Assembly (NCBI GenBank): GCA_029098225.1
Contig: JAQXNX010000010.1
Span: forward strand, 365,721-429,720
Origin: Spirochaetales bacterium
GTDB taxonomy: Bacteria; Spirochaetota; Spirochaetia; Treponematales; Treponemataceae
Direction of reading: 5' to 3'
Length of the DNA: 64,000 bases
Every line of letters begins with the position of its first letter. The first letter of the stretch is position 1. Below are positions 15,765-24,004 of the stretch, piece by piece. The notes beneath the pieces are model-generated. The model ran no database searches and was not told where the DNA came from. It saw only the letters and a list, made by a program, of their open reading frames with translations. Made by a program: the position numbers and the translations under genes.

Positions 15765-17378
15765 ATGAAAAACAAATTCAGATTTTCTATTCTTGCCGTA
15801 AAGCTTCTTTTGGGTGCAGTTTTGTTCGGCGGATTAATGTGTGTTTTAAACAGTTATGTCGGTTATAAAGAATTCATGAAGGAGCTTGAACTCGTTTATG
15901 GAAATGTTACAGAGCAGATTGCGCGGACCGGAGCTTCCTATATTAATGCAGATAAAATTCCATATTGGCTGGAAAATGGAACAGATGAAGAATGGGAAGA
16001 AACAAATGAAAAGCTTGATAGTCTGACTGACACTGCAGAACTCGCTTATATTTATGTAACGACAATAGCCCCGGATTATAAATCCCGGACATATATTTTT
16101 GATACTGTAAATCAGCTTTCTCTCCAGGCAGGAAGTACAATTATTCCGTTTGGAAAAGTCAGTTCACTTGAAAAAAAAGATCTGGAATATATTCAGAATC
16201 TTCGTGATATTATGGAAAAGCAGGAAAGGCAGAGCTGGTTTGTTTATAAAAAAGAAGAAGGCGGCCACGTTACAACTGCAATTCCGCTTATAGATTCTTC
16301 TGGAAAAGTAAATTCAATGATTGGAATAGTAAAGCCAATGTATGAAATAAAGGAATATAAGCGCACATTTTTGCATTCAATTTTAATAGCTGCAGTTATT
16401 TTTACAATCATTTTTACAGTTATTTACGCAATATTTCTTGTATTAAAAATCATTCATCCGATTGTATTAATTACAGATGAAACTTCGCATTTTGCTGAAC
16501 ATCATGGTGAACTGACCGGACTTTTGAAGAAAATTAAAAATAAAGATGAAATAGGAACTCTTTCTAAATCTGTAGAAAAAATGAGTAAAGACATGAACCG
16601 CTACATTCAGGATCTTACTCATGCAACTGCAGAAAAAGAAAGACTTGGCGCGGAATTAAATGTTGCCACACAAATTCAGGCAGATATGCTTCCGCGTGTT
16701 TTCCCGCCATATGAAAATCATGATGAAATTGAATTGTTTGCATTAATGGAGCCGGCAAAAGAAGTTGGCGGAGATTTTTATGATTTTTATATGATAGATA
16801 ATACACATTTTGCTGTAGTTGTAGGTGACGTAAGTGGAAAGGGAGTTCCGGCGGCGCTTTTCATGGTTATTACAAAAACTCTTATTAAAGATACTGCTTT
16901 ACATTCAATTTCTCCTGCAGATATTTTTAATGACGTAAATATGCTTTTGTGCGAAGGAAATGAATCCGGCTTATTTGTTACATGCTGGCTTGGAATTCTG
17001 GATATTGCAACAGGAGTTTTGACTTTTGCAAATGCAGGTCATACAGCACCAATAATTAATTTGAATAATAAAATTGATTATCTTTCTTCAAAACCAAATT
17101 TAATGCTTGCCGGAATGCCTGGAACAAAGTATCAGAATCATTCGGTTCAGCTCCAGAAAGGCGATAGAATTTTTGTTTATACAGACGGTGTTACAGAAGC
17201 AACAAATTTTTCTAATGCTCTTTATGGCGAAAATAGACTTCTGGAAGTAATGCATAATATGCAGGGCTGCTCTTCTGAACAGATTGTTAAAAGAGTAAAA
17301 AATGATATTCAGGCATTTGTAGAGGATGCTCCGCAATTTGATGATATTACAATGCTCGAAATGATTTATAAAGGATAG
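15765..17378 (+). CDS. Membrane RsbU/SpoIIE-type serine phosphatase with sensor and HAMP
   Basis: The 537-residue protein has two transmembrane helices (about 12-30 and 205-230) bracketing an extracytoplasmic sensor. A HAMP domain (about 228-285), a short coiled coil and a PP2C-like SpoIIE phosphatase domain (about 320-535) follow. Metal-binding acidic motifs are intact: EVGGDFYDFY with Asp337, VVGDVSGKGVPAALF, FVYTDGVTEA and FDDITML. Such phosphatases dephosphorylate STAS anti-anti-sigma proteins in partner-switching cascades. The RsbW-like kinase gene starts 3 bp after its stop, and a STAS gene converges on that, giving all three partner types in 2.3 kb. Confidence 0.9.
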   Translation: MKNKFRFSILAVKLLLGAVLFGGLMCVLNSYVGYKEFMKELELVYGNVTEQIARTGASYINADKIPYWLENGTDEEWEETNEKLDSLTDTAELAYIYVTTIAPDYKSRTYIFDTVNQLSLQAGSTIIPFGKVSSLEKKDLEYIQNLRDIMEKQERQSWFVYKKEEGGHVTTAIPLIDSSGKVNSMIGIVKPMYEIKEYKRTFLHSILIAAVIFTIIFTVIYAIFLVLKIIHPIVLITDETSHFAEHHGELTGLLKKIKNKDEIGTLSKSVEKMSKDMNRYIQDLTHATAEKERLGAELNVATQIQADMLPRVFPPYENHDEIELFALMEPAKEVGGDFYDFYMIDNTHFAVVVGDVSGKGVPAALFMVITKTLIKDTALHSISPADIFNDVNMLLCEGNESGLFVTCWLGILDIATGVLTFANAGHTAPIINLNNKIDYLSSKPNLMLAGMPGTKYQNHSVQLQKGDRIFVYTDGVTEATNFSNALYGENRLLEVMHNMQGCSSEQIVKRVKNDIQAFVEDAPQFDDITMLEMIYKG

Positions 17379-17381
17379 AGA

Positions 17382-17795
17382 ATGAATTTAGATTTGAAGA
17401 TAGAAGCAAAAGATGAAAATCTTGAAGAATTAAATAATCATATTCACAAGCTTATCGGTAACGACTGTGATGAAAATACAGTAAATTTTATTGACTTAGC
17501 TGTGGAAGAAATATTTGTGAATATCTGTCATTATGCATATAAAGAAAGACCTGAAAAAACAGGAAATGTAGAAATTTCAATTTCTTATGATAATTCCGTT
17601 CTGGAGATTTCTTTTAGCGATAACGGTAAAGCATTTAATCCTTTGCAAAAAAAAGACCCTGATCTTACACTTTCTGCAGAAGAACGTGATATCGGGGGTC
17701 TTGGAATTTTTCTGACAAAGAAATATATGGACAATGTAGAATATGAATATCGCGATGGAAAAAATGTTTTAAGAATTAAGAAGGCTATTCTATAG
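17382..17795 (+). CDS. RsbW-like anti-sigma/serine kinase (HATPase_c_2)
   Basis: The 137-residue single-domain GHKL kinase has an N-box DLAVEEIFVNICHYAY, a G1-like SFSDNGKAFNP and a G2-like GLGIFLTKKYMD. These kinases phosphorylate STAS proteins or bind a target such as a sigma factor. The gene begins 3 bp after the SpoIIE-type phosphatase stop, so it is co-transcribed. Its last 11 bases overlap the end of the convergent STAS gene. No sigma-B-type sigma factor gene lies in the window, so the output may be a different target. Confidence 0.88.
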   Translation: MNLDLKIEAKDENLEELNNHIHKLIGNDCDENTVNFIDLAVEEIFVNICHYAYKERPEKTGNVEISISYDNSVLEISFSDNGKAFNPLQKKDPDLTLSAEERDIGGLGIFLTKKYMDNVEYEYRDGKNVLRIKKAIL

Positions 17796-18084
17796 AAAGA
17801 ATTCCATCCATTCCTGTTGCTTCCAGAACCTGACGGCAGAAAGAAGAAGGAGATTTTAAAATCATTTTTCCACCAACAGGAAGCATAAGCTTGTGGGCAA
17901 GAAGAATTACTCTTAAGCCTGCACTGGAAACGTATTCAACTCCAGCAAGATTTAAATAAAGAGTCTGTGCGTCCTGAGCAACCTGTTTAAGTTTGTTTTC
18001 CAATTCAGGAGCTGAATTTGTATCTAATCTTCCCTGTACAATAAGTTCAACAGAATTAGCATTTTTATTTTCTGTAATAGTCAT
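17785..18084 (-). CDS. STAS-domain anti-anti-sigma factor (RsbV/SpoIIAA-like)
   Basis: The 99-residue single STAS domain has the signature LNLAGVEYVSSAGLRVILLA. By alignment with SpoIIAA the phospho-acceptor should be Ser54. It is encoded opposite to the phosphatase-kinase pair with an 11-bp convergent 3' overlap, so expression of one side could interfere with the other. It is probably the substrate of the adjacent kinase and phosphatase (inference from proximity and family). Confidence 0.9.
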   Translation of the reverse strand: MTITENKNANSVELIVQGRLDTNSAPELENKLKQVAQDAQTLYLNLAGVEYVSSAGLRVILLAHKLMLPVGGKMILKSPSSFCRQVLEATGMDGILSIE

Positions 18085-18153
18085 ATTTATATTTTCTCAC
18101 GATAAAAAGGATTTTGCAAGTGTTGTATAGCATGTGTTGAATCTGCTTACAAA

Positions 18154-19131
18154 TCAGATTGTCTGACTTACTTCACTCCGGCAAATTCTGAATCCCAGAC
18201 TGCTGCTCTTTCCGTTTGGAGCACTTCCGCTTCGGTAGAAAACTGTGCACTGCTGAGGATCATCAAGCCAGCTTCCGCCACGTTTTACATGCATTTCACC
18301 CATTGTCGGTCCGTGAGGATTTGTCTGCGAACCAGAAGCAAGTGTTGCACTGTAATAATCCCAGCACCATTCAGCAACATTTCCGCACATATCATAGAGT
18401 TTTAAAGAATTTGGCTCTTTAGTTGCTACATTGTGAGTTGTTATTCCGCTGTTTTCTCCATACCATGCAACAGCATTTATGTTTGAGCTTCCGGAATAAA
18501 TATTCGTATTTAAAGATTTTCCTTCTCTTGCTGCAAATTCCCATTCAGCTTCAGTAGGAAGCCGGAATCCGTTAGCTGTAAAATTACATACAATTCTTTT
18601 CCAGACAGGACTGGTAGCTTCAAATTTACTTAAATCTGTTGTAGGACCAATACTGTAGCATGGAGTAAGGCCACTCATTGCGCTTAATGTGTTGCAGTAA
18701 ATAATTGCTTCGCACCAGTTAACGCATTCAACAGGGCGGTCATCGCCAACTAATTTTGAAGGATTTCTTCCCATTACATAAGAAAATTGTTTTTGAGTAA
18801 TAAGGCATTCGCTCATATGAAAGCTTACAAGTGTAACAAGTCCGTTTGAACCACCGCCCATAACAAACTGGCCGCCAGGAACAAGAACCATTTTTGGAGT
18901 TTTTCCAAGCTGAACTTTTGGAACATCCTGAGTCTGCTGATTTTCACCCTCAGTTTTAATTACTTTTACAGGAAGTCCGCACTGTGAGCAGAATTTATCT
19001 ACAGCACTTAATGTGTTTCCACATTCACTGCATGAACGGCAGACTTCAAGAACGCCTACAGGAAATCCGCATTTAAAACAGAATTTTGCTTCATCTGGAA
19101 GTTGAGTATTACATTTAACACATTTAATCAT
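18154..19131 (-). CDS. Double zinc-ribbon plus Sumf1-fold protein
   Basis: The 325-residue cytosolic protein opens with two zinc ribbons: CVKC...CFKCG (about 4-22) and CSECG...CSQCG (about 34-52). A linker follows, then a Sumf1/FGE-like domain from about residue 75, with GQFVMGGGSNG, ECVNWCEAIIYCNTLS, GFRLPTEAEWEFAAREG, DMCGNVAEWCWD and GGSW...GFRICR. In GGSWLDDPQQC the first catalytic Cys of true formylglycine-generating enzymes is Asp, leaving one Cys, so it probably does not make formylglycine. There is no signal peptide, unlike the lipoprotein at 3005-4129. The zinc ribbons suggest protein or nucleic acid binding. The function is unknown. Confidence 0.85.
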   Translation of the reverse strand: MIKCVKCNTQLPDEAKFCFKCGFPVGVLEVCRSCSECGNTLSAVDKFCSQCGLPVKVIKTEGENQQTQDVPKVQLGKTPKMVLVPGGQFVMGGGSNGLVTLVSFHMSECLITQKQFSYVMGRNPSKLVGDDRPVECVNWCEAIIYCNTLSAMSGLTPCYSIGPTTDLSKFEATSPVWKRIVCNFTANGFRLPTEAEWEFAAREGKSLNTNIYSGSSNINAVAWYGENSGITTHNVATKEPNSLKLYDMCGNVAEWCWDYYSATLASGSQTNPHGPTMGEMHVKRGGSWLDDPQQCTVFYRSGSAPNGKSSSLGFRICRSEVSQTI

Positions 19132-19175
19132 AGTTTACTCCAAATTTAGTATAGTATAACACAGGTTTTTAAATG

Positions 19176-19204
19176 TTGCGAGTTGAAAAAAAAACTGTTA
19201 TAAT
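19176..19204 (+). promoter_or_regulatory. Promoter of the diguanylate cyclase gene
   Basis: TTGCGA (19176-19181), a 17-bp spacer and TATAAT (19199-19204). Seven bases after the -10 box is the G of the GTG start at 19211. Confidence 0.6.
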
Positions 19205-19210
19205 TTTAAT

Positions 19211-20326
19211 GTGAAGTTTAGAAAAATGGACGAGGGAAGAGAATATACTTCTAATGTTGTCTACGAAAAGCATGTAACTGAGTATATGAACAAGGTAAAA
19301 CTTGGGCTTTGCTGTTCCATGATTTTTGTTTTTTTTACCGAAATTTTCATGTTTCTTTTTATAAAATATGGAGATATTTCTTCTTCTGCCGGTGCGTTTT
19401 TTATTCCAAGCCGATGGATTCCTGATTTTTCATATTTCCGCCGGCATTTAATTATGCCGAACATTATTAACTGGACTTTATTTTTTGTTCTTTTAAGCAT
19501 TTATAAAAGAGTAAATTTTTACTGGAAAAAAGTAATAATCTGTTCGCTTTATATTTTAGTTACTACAGTTTATAGCTTTGGTCACTGGGGATTTATTTAT
19601 CTTTCTATTATTTATTTAATTCCTGTAATTGTAACCTGTCCGCTTGGAAAAAAAGCTAATACTTATGTTTTTATAATTTGCGCAGTTTTACAGATTATTT
19701 ATGCGCTTTATCATTTTTATTTGATTCATTCAATGTATAATTTTTTAATTCTTGCGATGAATCTTGCGGCTTTAGTGGCAACTTATTTTCTCTGCTTTTG
19801 TATTTTTAATGCATTTATGAATCTTACTTCAGCAGTTCAGAAATATGCTACGCTCAGTACAGAATTAAAAGTAAAAGTTGGTCACGATGCTCTTACCGGA
19901 GCCTACAGTAAGCGTGCACTTTTTGAGCTTGGTGAAAGCATTCAAAAATATAAATCAATTGCATTTATAGATCTGGATAACTTTAAAGAAGTTAATGATA
20001 CTTTTAGCCATGCAGTTGGTGATGAAATTCTTAAGACGCTTGTAAATACGTTTAAAAATCAGGGACAGATGCTTTATCGTTATGGTGGCGATGAATTTAT
20101 AGCTTTTAGTTTCTGCGAGCCTGAGGAATTTGAAAAAATAATTAAAAATGCAAAAAATGAATTTGTGAATATTTGTAAAAAGGATTTTTCTGCGGGAACA
20201 ACCTTTTCTGCAGGAATCGTTCCAATTTTTAATAATACAAATATTGAAGAGCTTCTTGATTCCGCAGATAAAACAATGTATACCGTAAAAAACAACGGAA
20301 AAAATGATGTTGCAATCTGGAAGTAA
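19211..20326 (+). CDS. Membrane diguanylate cyclase (GGDEF)
   Basis: The 371-residue protein has about six hydrophobic helices (about 35-200), a short linker and a GGDEF domain from about 215. The active site YGGDEF is intact (GGDEF at 292-296), as are the D-LTG-Y and FIDLDNFKEVND motifs, so it should make c-di-GMP from two GTP. No RxxD inhibitory site is evident just upstream of the active site. The GTG at 19211 coincides with the predicted transcription start; an in-frame ATG at 19226 is the alternative, but neither has a Shine-Dalgarno. Confidence 0.88.
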   Translation: MKFRKMDEGREYTSNVVYEKHVTEYMNKVKLGLCCSMIFVFFTEIFMFLFIKYGDISSSAGAFFIPSRWIPDFSYFRRHLIMPNIINWTLFFVLLSIYKRVNFYWKKVIICSLYILVTTVYSFGHWGFIYLSIIYLIPVIVTCPLGKKANTYVFIICAVLQIIYALYHFYLIHSMYNFLILAMNLAALVATYFLCFCIFNAFMNLTSAVQKYATLSTELKVKVGHDALTGAYSKRALFELGESIQKYKSIAFIDLDNFKEVNDTFSHAVGDEILKTLVNTFKNQGQMLYRYGGDEFIAFSFCEPEEFEKIIKNAKNEFVNICKKDFSAGTTFSAGIVPIFNNTNIEELLDSADKTMYTVKNNGKNDVAIWK

Positions 20327-20344
20327 AACAGAAAGTAATTGCTT

Positions 20345-21250
20345 ATGAATATACATATTTTAGAAATGCCGCTGGATTTTGGTGCAAGCAGACATGGTTC
20401 AGATATGGGCCCATCTGCAATTCGTCTGGCGGGAATTAAAGAAAAGCTTGAATCGCTTGGTCACAGGACTTTTGAACATACAGATATTTTTAAAGCTTCT
20501 GCACAGGAATATGAGGAACCTGGAAATCCTAAAGCAAAATATTTAAAGCCAATTAAATCAGCCTGTGAACGGCTTGCTGCTGAAGTAGAACAGATAACTT
20601 CTTCCGGTGATTTTCCGCTTGTACTGGGTGGAGACCACTCAATTGTTCTTGGTTCGCTTGCAGGTGTAGCGGCTACTGCTCAAAAGCAGGGCAAGTCGGT
20701 TGGTGTTCTTTATGTTGATGCACACGGAGATTTTAATACTACAGAAACAACACCGAGCGGAAATATTCATGGAGAATGCTTAGCGGCTTCTGCTGGTTAT
20801 GGCCTGCCAGAACTGACTAATTTATACTTTGAAGGCCAGAAGGTAGACCCTAAGAATATCTGTTTTGTAGGTACCCGTGATCTTGATTCAGGGGAAAAAA
20901 AACTTATGAAAGAGGCTGGTGTTACAGTTTTTACAATGAGTGATATTGACTGCATTGGGTTTGCAGGAGTTGTACGCCAGGTTCTGGCATTCTTTAAAAA
21001 AATAGATATTATTCACGTAAGCTTTGATATGGATGTACTTGATCCTATGTTTGCCCCGGGAACTGGTATTCCTCTTCCTGGTGGTATGACAAATCGCGAG
21101 GCACTTCTTTTGATGGAAGAAATTGCTACAACCGGAAAGGTTCGCTCTGCAGAAATTGTAGAAGTTAATCCTATTCTTGATGTTCGTAATCAGACAGCGA
21201 TTCTGGCTGTAAGTCTTGCGGCACGTCTGCTTGGCGAAAAACTCTATTAA
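20345..21250 (+). CDS. rocF: Arginase (ureohydrolase family)
   Basis: The 301-residue enzyme carries the manganese-binding motifs of ureohydrolases: [14 protein letters not shown] and SFDMDVLDP, plus the arginase-type NIHGE loop and EIVEVNP. It matches arginase more than agmatinase in the N-terminal [15 protein letters not shown] and in overall length, and should split arginine to ornithine and urea in the cytosol. The ATG at 20345 is preferred over a TTG two codons upstream. No strong ribosome binding site is seen; the gene begins 18 bp after the diguanylate cyclase stop and is probably co-transcribed. Confidence 0.85.
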   Translation: MNIHILEMPLDFGASRHGSDMGPSAIRLAGIKEKLESLGHRTFEHTDIFKASAQEYEEPGNPKAKYLKPIKSACERLAAEVEQITSSGDFPLVLGGDHSIVLGSLAGVAATAQKQGKSVGVLYVDAHGDFNTTETTPSGNIHGECLAASAGYGLPELTNLYFEGQKVDPKNICFVGTRDLDSGEKKLMKEAGVTVFTMSDIDCIGFAGVVRQVLAFFKKIDIIHVSFDMDVLDPMFAPGTGIPLPGGMTNREALLLMEEIATTGKVRSAEIVEVNPILDVRNQTAILAVSLAARLLGEKLY

Positions 21251-21296
21251 TTTTTTTATTGCCGAAAAGCTCCTTTTGTTATTATTTTTAAAGTAG

Positions 21297-21414
21297 CCTA
21301 AAATCGAAAATCCGTTAAAAAACGGGCTGCGACAGCGGGCCGTTTTAGGATTATCGAAAAAATGGCTCAGAGGCAAGCTGTGCTTGCCGATTTTTTGCAT
21401 TTAAATCTTCGAGG
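21297..21414 (+). promoter_or_regulatory. Structured leader of htpG
   Basis: The 170-bp gap before htpG folds extensively: CCTAAAA (21297-21303) with TTTTAGG (21343-21349), enclosing CCGT/ACGG and GCTG/CAGC stems; then GGCAAGC-tgt-GCTTGCC (21372-21388) with a T-run; then GAGG (21411-21414) before the ATG. No CIRCE element is present. It may be an attenuator, a thermosensor or a repeat insertion. Confidence 0.45.
21372..21396 (+). terminator. Terminator-like hairpin just upstream of htpG
   Basis: A 7-bp perfect stem GGCAAGC/GCTTGCC with a TGT loop is followed by GATTTTTT. It ends only 25 bp before the htpG start, leaving no room for a promoter behind it, so it must be read through or conditional when htpG is transcribed from upstream. 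Confidence 0.55.
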
Positions 21415-21420
21415 TAAATA

Positions 21421-23400
21421 ATGGCAAAATACGAATTCCAGACAGAAGTAAATCAGCTTCTCAAACTTATCATTCATTCACTTTATTCTAATAAAGACAT
21501 TTTCCTCCGCGAAATCGTTTCTAATGGTTCTGATGCGCTGGATAAATTAAAGTATCTTACAGTTTCTGATGAAGCTTACAAGAACATCAAGTTCGAGCCA
21601 AGAATCGATATCACTTTTGATGAAAAGGATTCTGTGCTTACCGTTCAGGATTCCGGTATCGGTATGACAGACGAGGATTTGACTAACAACCTCGGTACAA
21701 TCGCCCGTTCAGGAACTAAGGCTTTTATGGAGCAGCTTACTGCTGAGGCTTCTAAGGACTCTGCCCTCATTGGTCAGTTTGGTGTAGGTTTCTATTCTGC
21801 CTTCATGGCTGCAAAAAAGATTGATGTTTACACCCGCAAGGCAGCAGGTGACGGAAAAATCTGGCACTGGTCTTCTGACGGTACAAACTCTTATGAAATT
21901 GAAGAAGTAGCTGCAGATTCTGCCGCTGCTAAGAAATATGGTTTTGATAAGCCAGAGCTTTCTGGTTCTGCAATCGAAATGCACTTGAATGACGACAGCA
22001 AGGAGTTCGCAAGCCGCTGGAAGATTGAAGAACTCATTAAAAAGTACAGCGACCATATTGCATTCCCTATTTTCCTTCACTATGAACAGAAAAAATATGA
22101 TGACAAGGGAAAAGAAACTGGCAGCGAGAGCAAGATTGACCAGGTAAACTCTGCATCTGCTCTCTGGAAGAGAAGCAAGAGCGAGCTTAAGGAAGAAGAT
22201 TACAACGAGTTCTACAAAACCTTCGGCCACGACGGACAGGATCCTCTTCATTACGTTCATACACACGCAGAAGGAACTCAGGAATATACAACACTTTTCT
22301 TTGTTCCACAGACTGCTCCATTTGATATGTACCAGGCTGATTACAAGAGCGGACTTAAGCTTTATGTAAAGCGCGTATTCATTACAGATGATGACCGCGA
22401 GCTTTTGCCATCATATTTGAGATTCGTTCGTGGTATTATTGATAGCGAAGACTTGCCATTGAACGTAAGCCGCGAAATCCTTCAGCAGAACCGCATTCTC
22501 GATAATATTAAGTCTGCAAGTGTTAAAAAATTGCTCAGCGAATTTAAAAAGATGGGCGAAGATGCAGATAAGGCAAAGAAAGTAGAAGCAGATAAACGCA
22601 CAGACGACGACAAAAAAGCCATCGAAAAGTGGGAAAAGTTTGTACGCAACTTCAACCGTCCAATGAAGGAAGGTCTTTATTCAGATTTTGCAAACCGCGA
22701 TGAAATTGCAGAAATCGTTCGCTTTAAGTCTACAGACGCATCTGGTACAGGTGACGGAAACTACACAAGCTTTGCAGATTACGTTCAGCGTATGAAGCCG
22801 GATCAGAAGTCAATCTTCTACATAAGCGGAAGCGACGAAAAGAACCTTCGTGCAAACCCTCTCGTAAAAGCTTACACAGACAAGGGCTTTGAAGTTCTTA
22901 TCATGGATGATGATATTGACGACATCGTAATTCCAGGCTTTGGCAAGTACAAGAACGAGTTCGAGCTCAAGGCTGTAAACCGCTCTGGCAGCGACGAAGA
23001 CCTTGGCGGCGACAAAGAAGCAGCTAAAAAGAAGGAAGAAGAGTTCAAGCCTGTTACAGAAAAAATCAAGAAGGCACTTGGCGACAAGGTTAAGGAAGTA
23101 AAACTTTCTAAGACCCTCACAGGCGAAAACCCATCTTGTATCGTAGTAGACGAGAATGATCCAAGCTATCAGATGATTCAGATGATGAAGGCAATGGGCC
23201 AGGCAGGTCCAGATCTCAAGCCAATCCTTGAAGTAAACGGCGACCACCCGATCGTTGCCCGCCTCAAGGACACAAGCGACGAGGCTCTCATCGCCGACGT
23301 TTCTGAAGTTCTCTTAACCCAGGCACTTATGATTGCCGGCATGGAAGTAAAGGAACCTGCCGAGTTTGTAAAGCACCTCAACAATTTGTTGAGTAAATAG
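21421..23400 (+). CDS. htpG: Molecular chaperone HtpG (Hsp90)
   Basis: The 659-residue cytosolic Hsp90 homologue has an N-terminal GHKL ATPase with REIVSNGSDA (Glu31, Asn35), the DSGIGM motif and GQFGVGFYSAFM. The middle domain contains the catalytic-loop Arg region NVSREILQQNR, and a C-terminal dimerisation domain follows. It is slightly longer than the usual 620-630 residues owing to a Lys/Glu/Asp-rich insertion near 500-545. Codon use differs from its neighbours (many AAG, AAC, CTC), which fits high expression. GAGG precedes the ATG. A hairpin terminator follows at 23442-23472. Confidence 0.97.
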   Translation: MAKYEFQTEVNQLLKLIIHSLYSNKDIFLREIVSNGSDALDKLKYLTVSDEAYKNIKFEPRIDITFDEKDSVLTVQDSGIGMTDEDLTNNLGTIARSGTKAFMEQLTAEASKDSALIGQFGVGFYSAFMAAKKIDVYTRKAAGDGKIWHWSSDGTNSYEIEEVAADSAAAKKYGFDKPELSGSAIEMHLNDDSKEFASRWKIEELIKKYSDHIAFPIFLHYEQKKYDDKGKETGSESKIDQVNSASALWKRSKSELKEEDYNEFYKTFGHDGQDPLHYVHTHAEGTQEYTTLFFVPQTAPFDMYQADYKSGLKLYVKRVFITDDDRELLPSYLRFVRGIIDSEDLPLNVSREILQQNRILDNIKSASVKKLLSEFKKMGEDADKAKKVEADKRTDDDKKAIEKWEKFVRNFNRPMKEGLYSDFANRDEIAEIVRFKSTDASGTGDGNYTSFADYVQRMKPDQKSIFYISGSDEKNLRANPLVKAYTDKGFEVLIMDDDIDDIVIPGFGKYKNEFELKAVNRSGSDEDLGGDKEAAKKKEEEFKPVTEKIKKALGDKVKEVKLSKTLTGENPSCIVVDENDPSYQMIQMMKAMGQAGPDLKPILEVNGDHPIVARLKDTSDEALIADVSEVLLTQALMIAGMEVKEPAEFVKHLNNLLSK

Positions 23401-23441
23401 TTTTATGCGGCTACGCTTTTTGCGTGCAGCATAAATAAAAG

Positions 23442-23472
23442 AAGCGGTGATGTAAAATCACCGCTTTTTTTA
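23442..23472 (+). terminator. Terminator of htpG
   Basis: AAGCGGTGA (23442-23450), a 7-nt loop and TCACCGCTT (23458-23466) are followed by T-rich sequence. The opposite strand also gives a T-rich tail, so it may serve the convergent gene too. A separate hairpin, TATGC...GCATA, lies just before it at 23404-23433. Confidence 0.85.
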
Positions 23473-24003
23473 TTTTGATATATCTTTTTGTACATATTTT
23501 TCCAGAACGTAAGCACGGCCTTTTGCATTATATTGCGAAGCAATAGTAAAAAGAAGATCTAAATCGTAACAGTCATATTCAATATGAATACATTTTTCGT
23601 TATTGTCTGATTGTCTTATACAATAATCTACAAATTCACAGCAGGGAGCAATGTCACAAATGTCTTTCATATCTGCAAGATAAATATAATTCATGCTGGT
23701 GCTTAAAAAATTCTTACATTTTTCAATTGCTTTTGAATATTCACTGGCATTTGTATAGAAGTCGGAAAAAATATAATACTGTGTTGGTAGTTCTGAATCA
23801 TATGTTTGTACATTATATTTATTTGTATTTTTATTATCGTACATACGTATAAGAAGCAGACAGCTATCTCCGTCTGTCAGTTCAATTAATTCAAAGGTTT
23901 GGCCGTAAACTCCAGTCTGATACAAAGTTGTTGTTTTAATTTCCTGTGCATAAGTAATTGATGTAATAAATAAAATACAAAGCGCAAAAAATAATTTTTT
24001 CAT
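23470..24003 (-). CDS. Exported protein of unknown function
   Basis: The 177-residue protein starts at 24003, where a signal peptide MKKLFFALCILF begins, ending near YAQE; an upstream in-frame start would place 12 residues before the signal. The mature part has scattered cysteines, including ICDIAPCCEFVDYC, and alternating beta-strand and helix. I do not recognise a family. The gene begins 1 bp after the P83/100-family gene, so the two form an operon and may act together in the periplasm. Confidence 0.6.
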   Translation of the reverse strand: MKKLFFALCILFITSITYAQEIKTTTLYQTGVYGQTFELIELTDGDSCLLLIRMYDNKNTNKYNVQTYDSELPTQYYIFSDFYTNASEYSKAIEKCKNFLSTSMNYIYLADMKDICDIAPCCEFVDYCIRQSDNNEKCIHIEYDCYDLDLLFTIASQYNAKGRAYVLEKYVQKDISK

Positions 24004-24004
24004 T

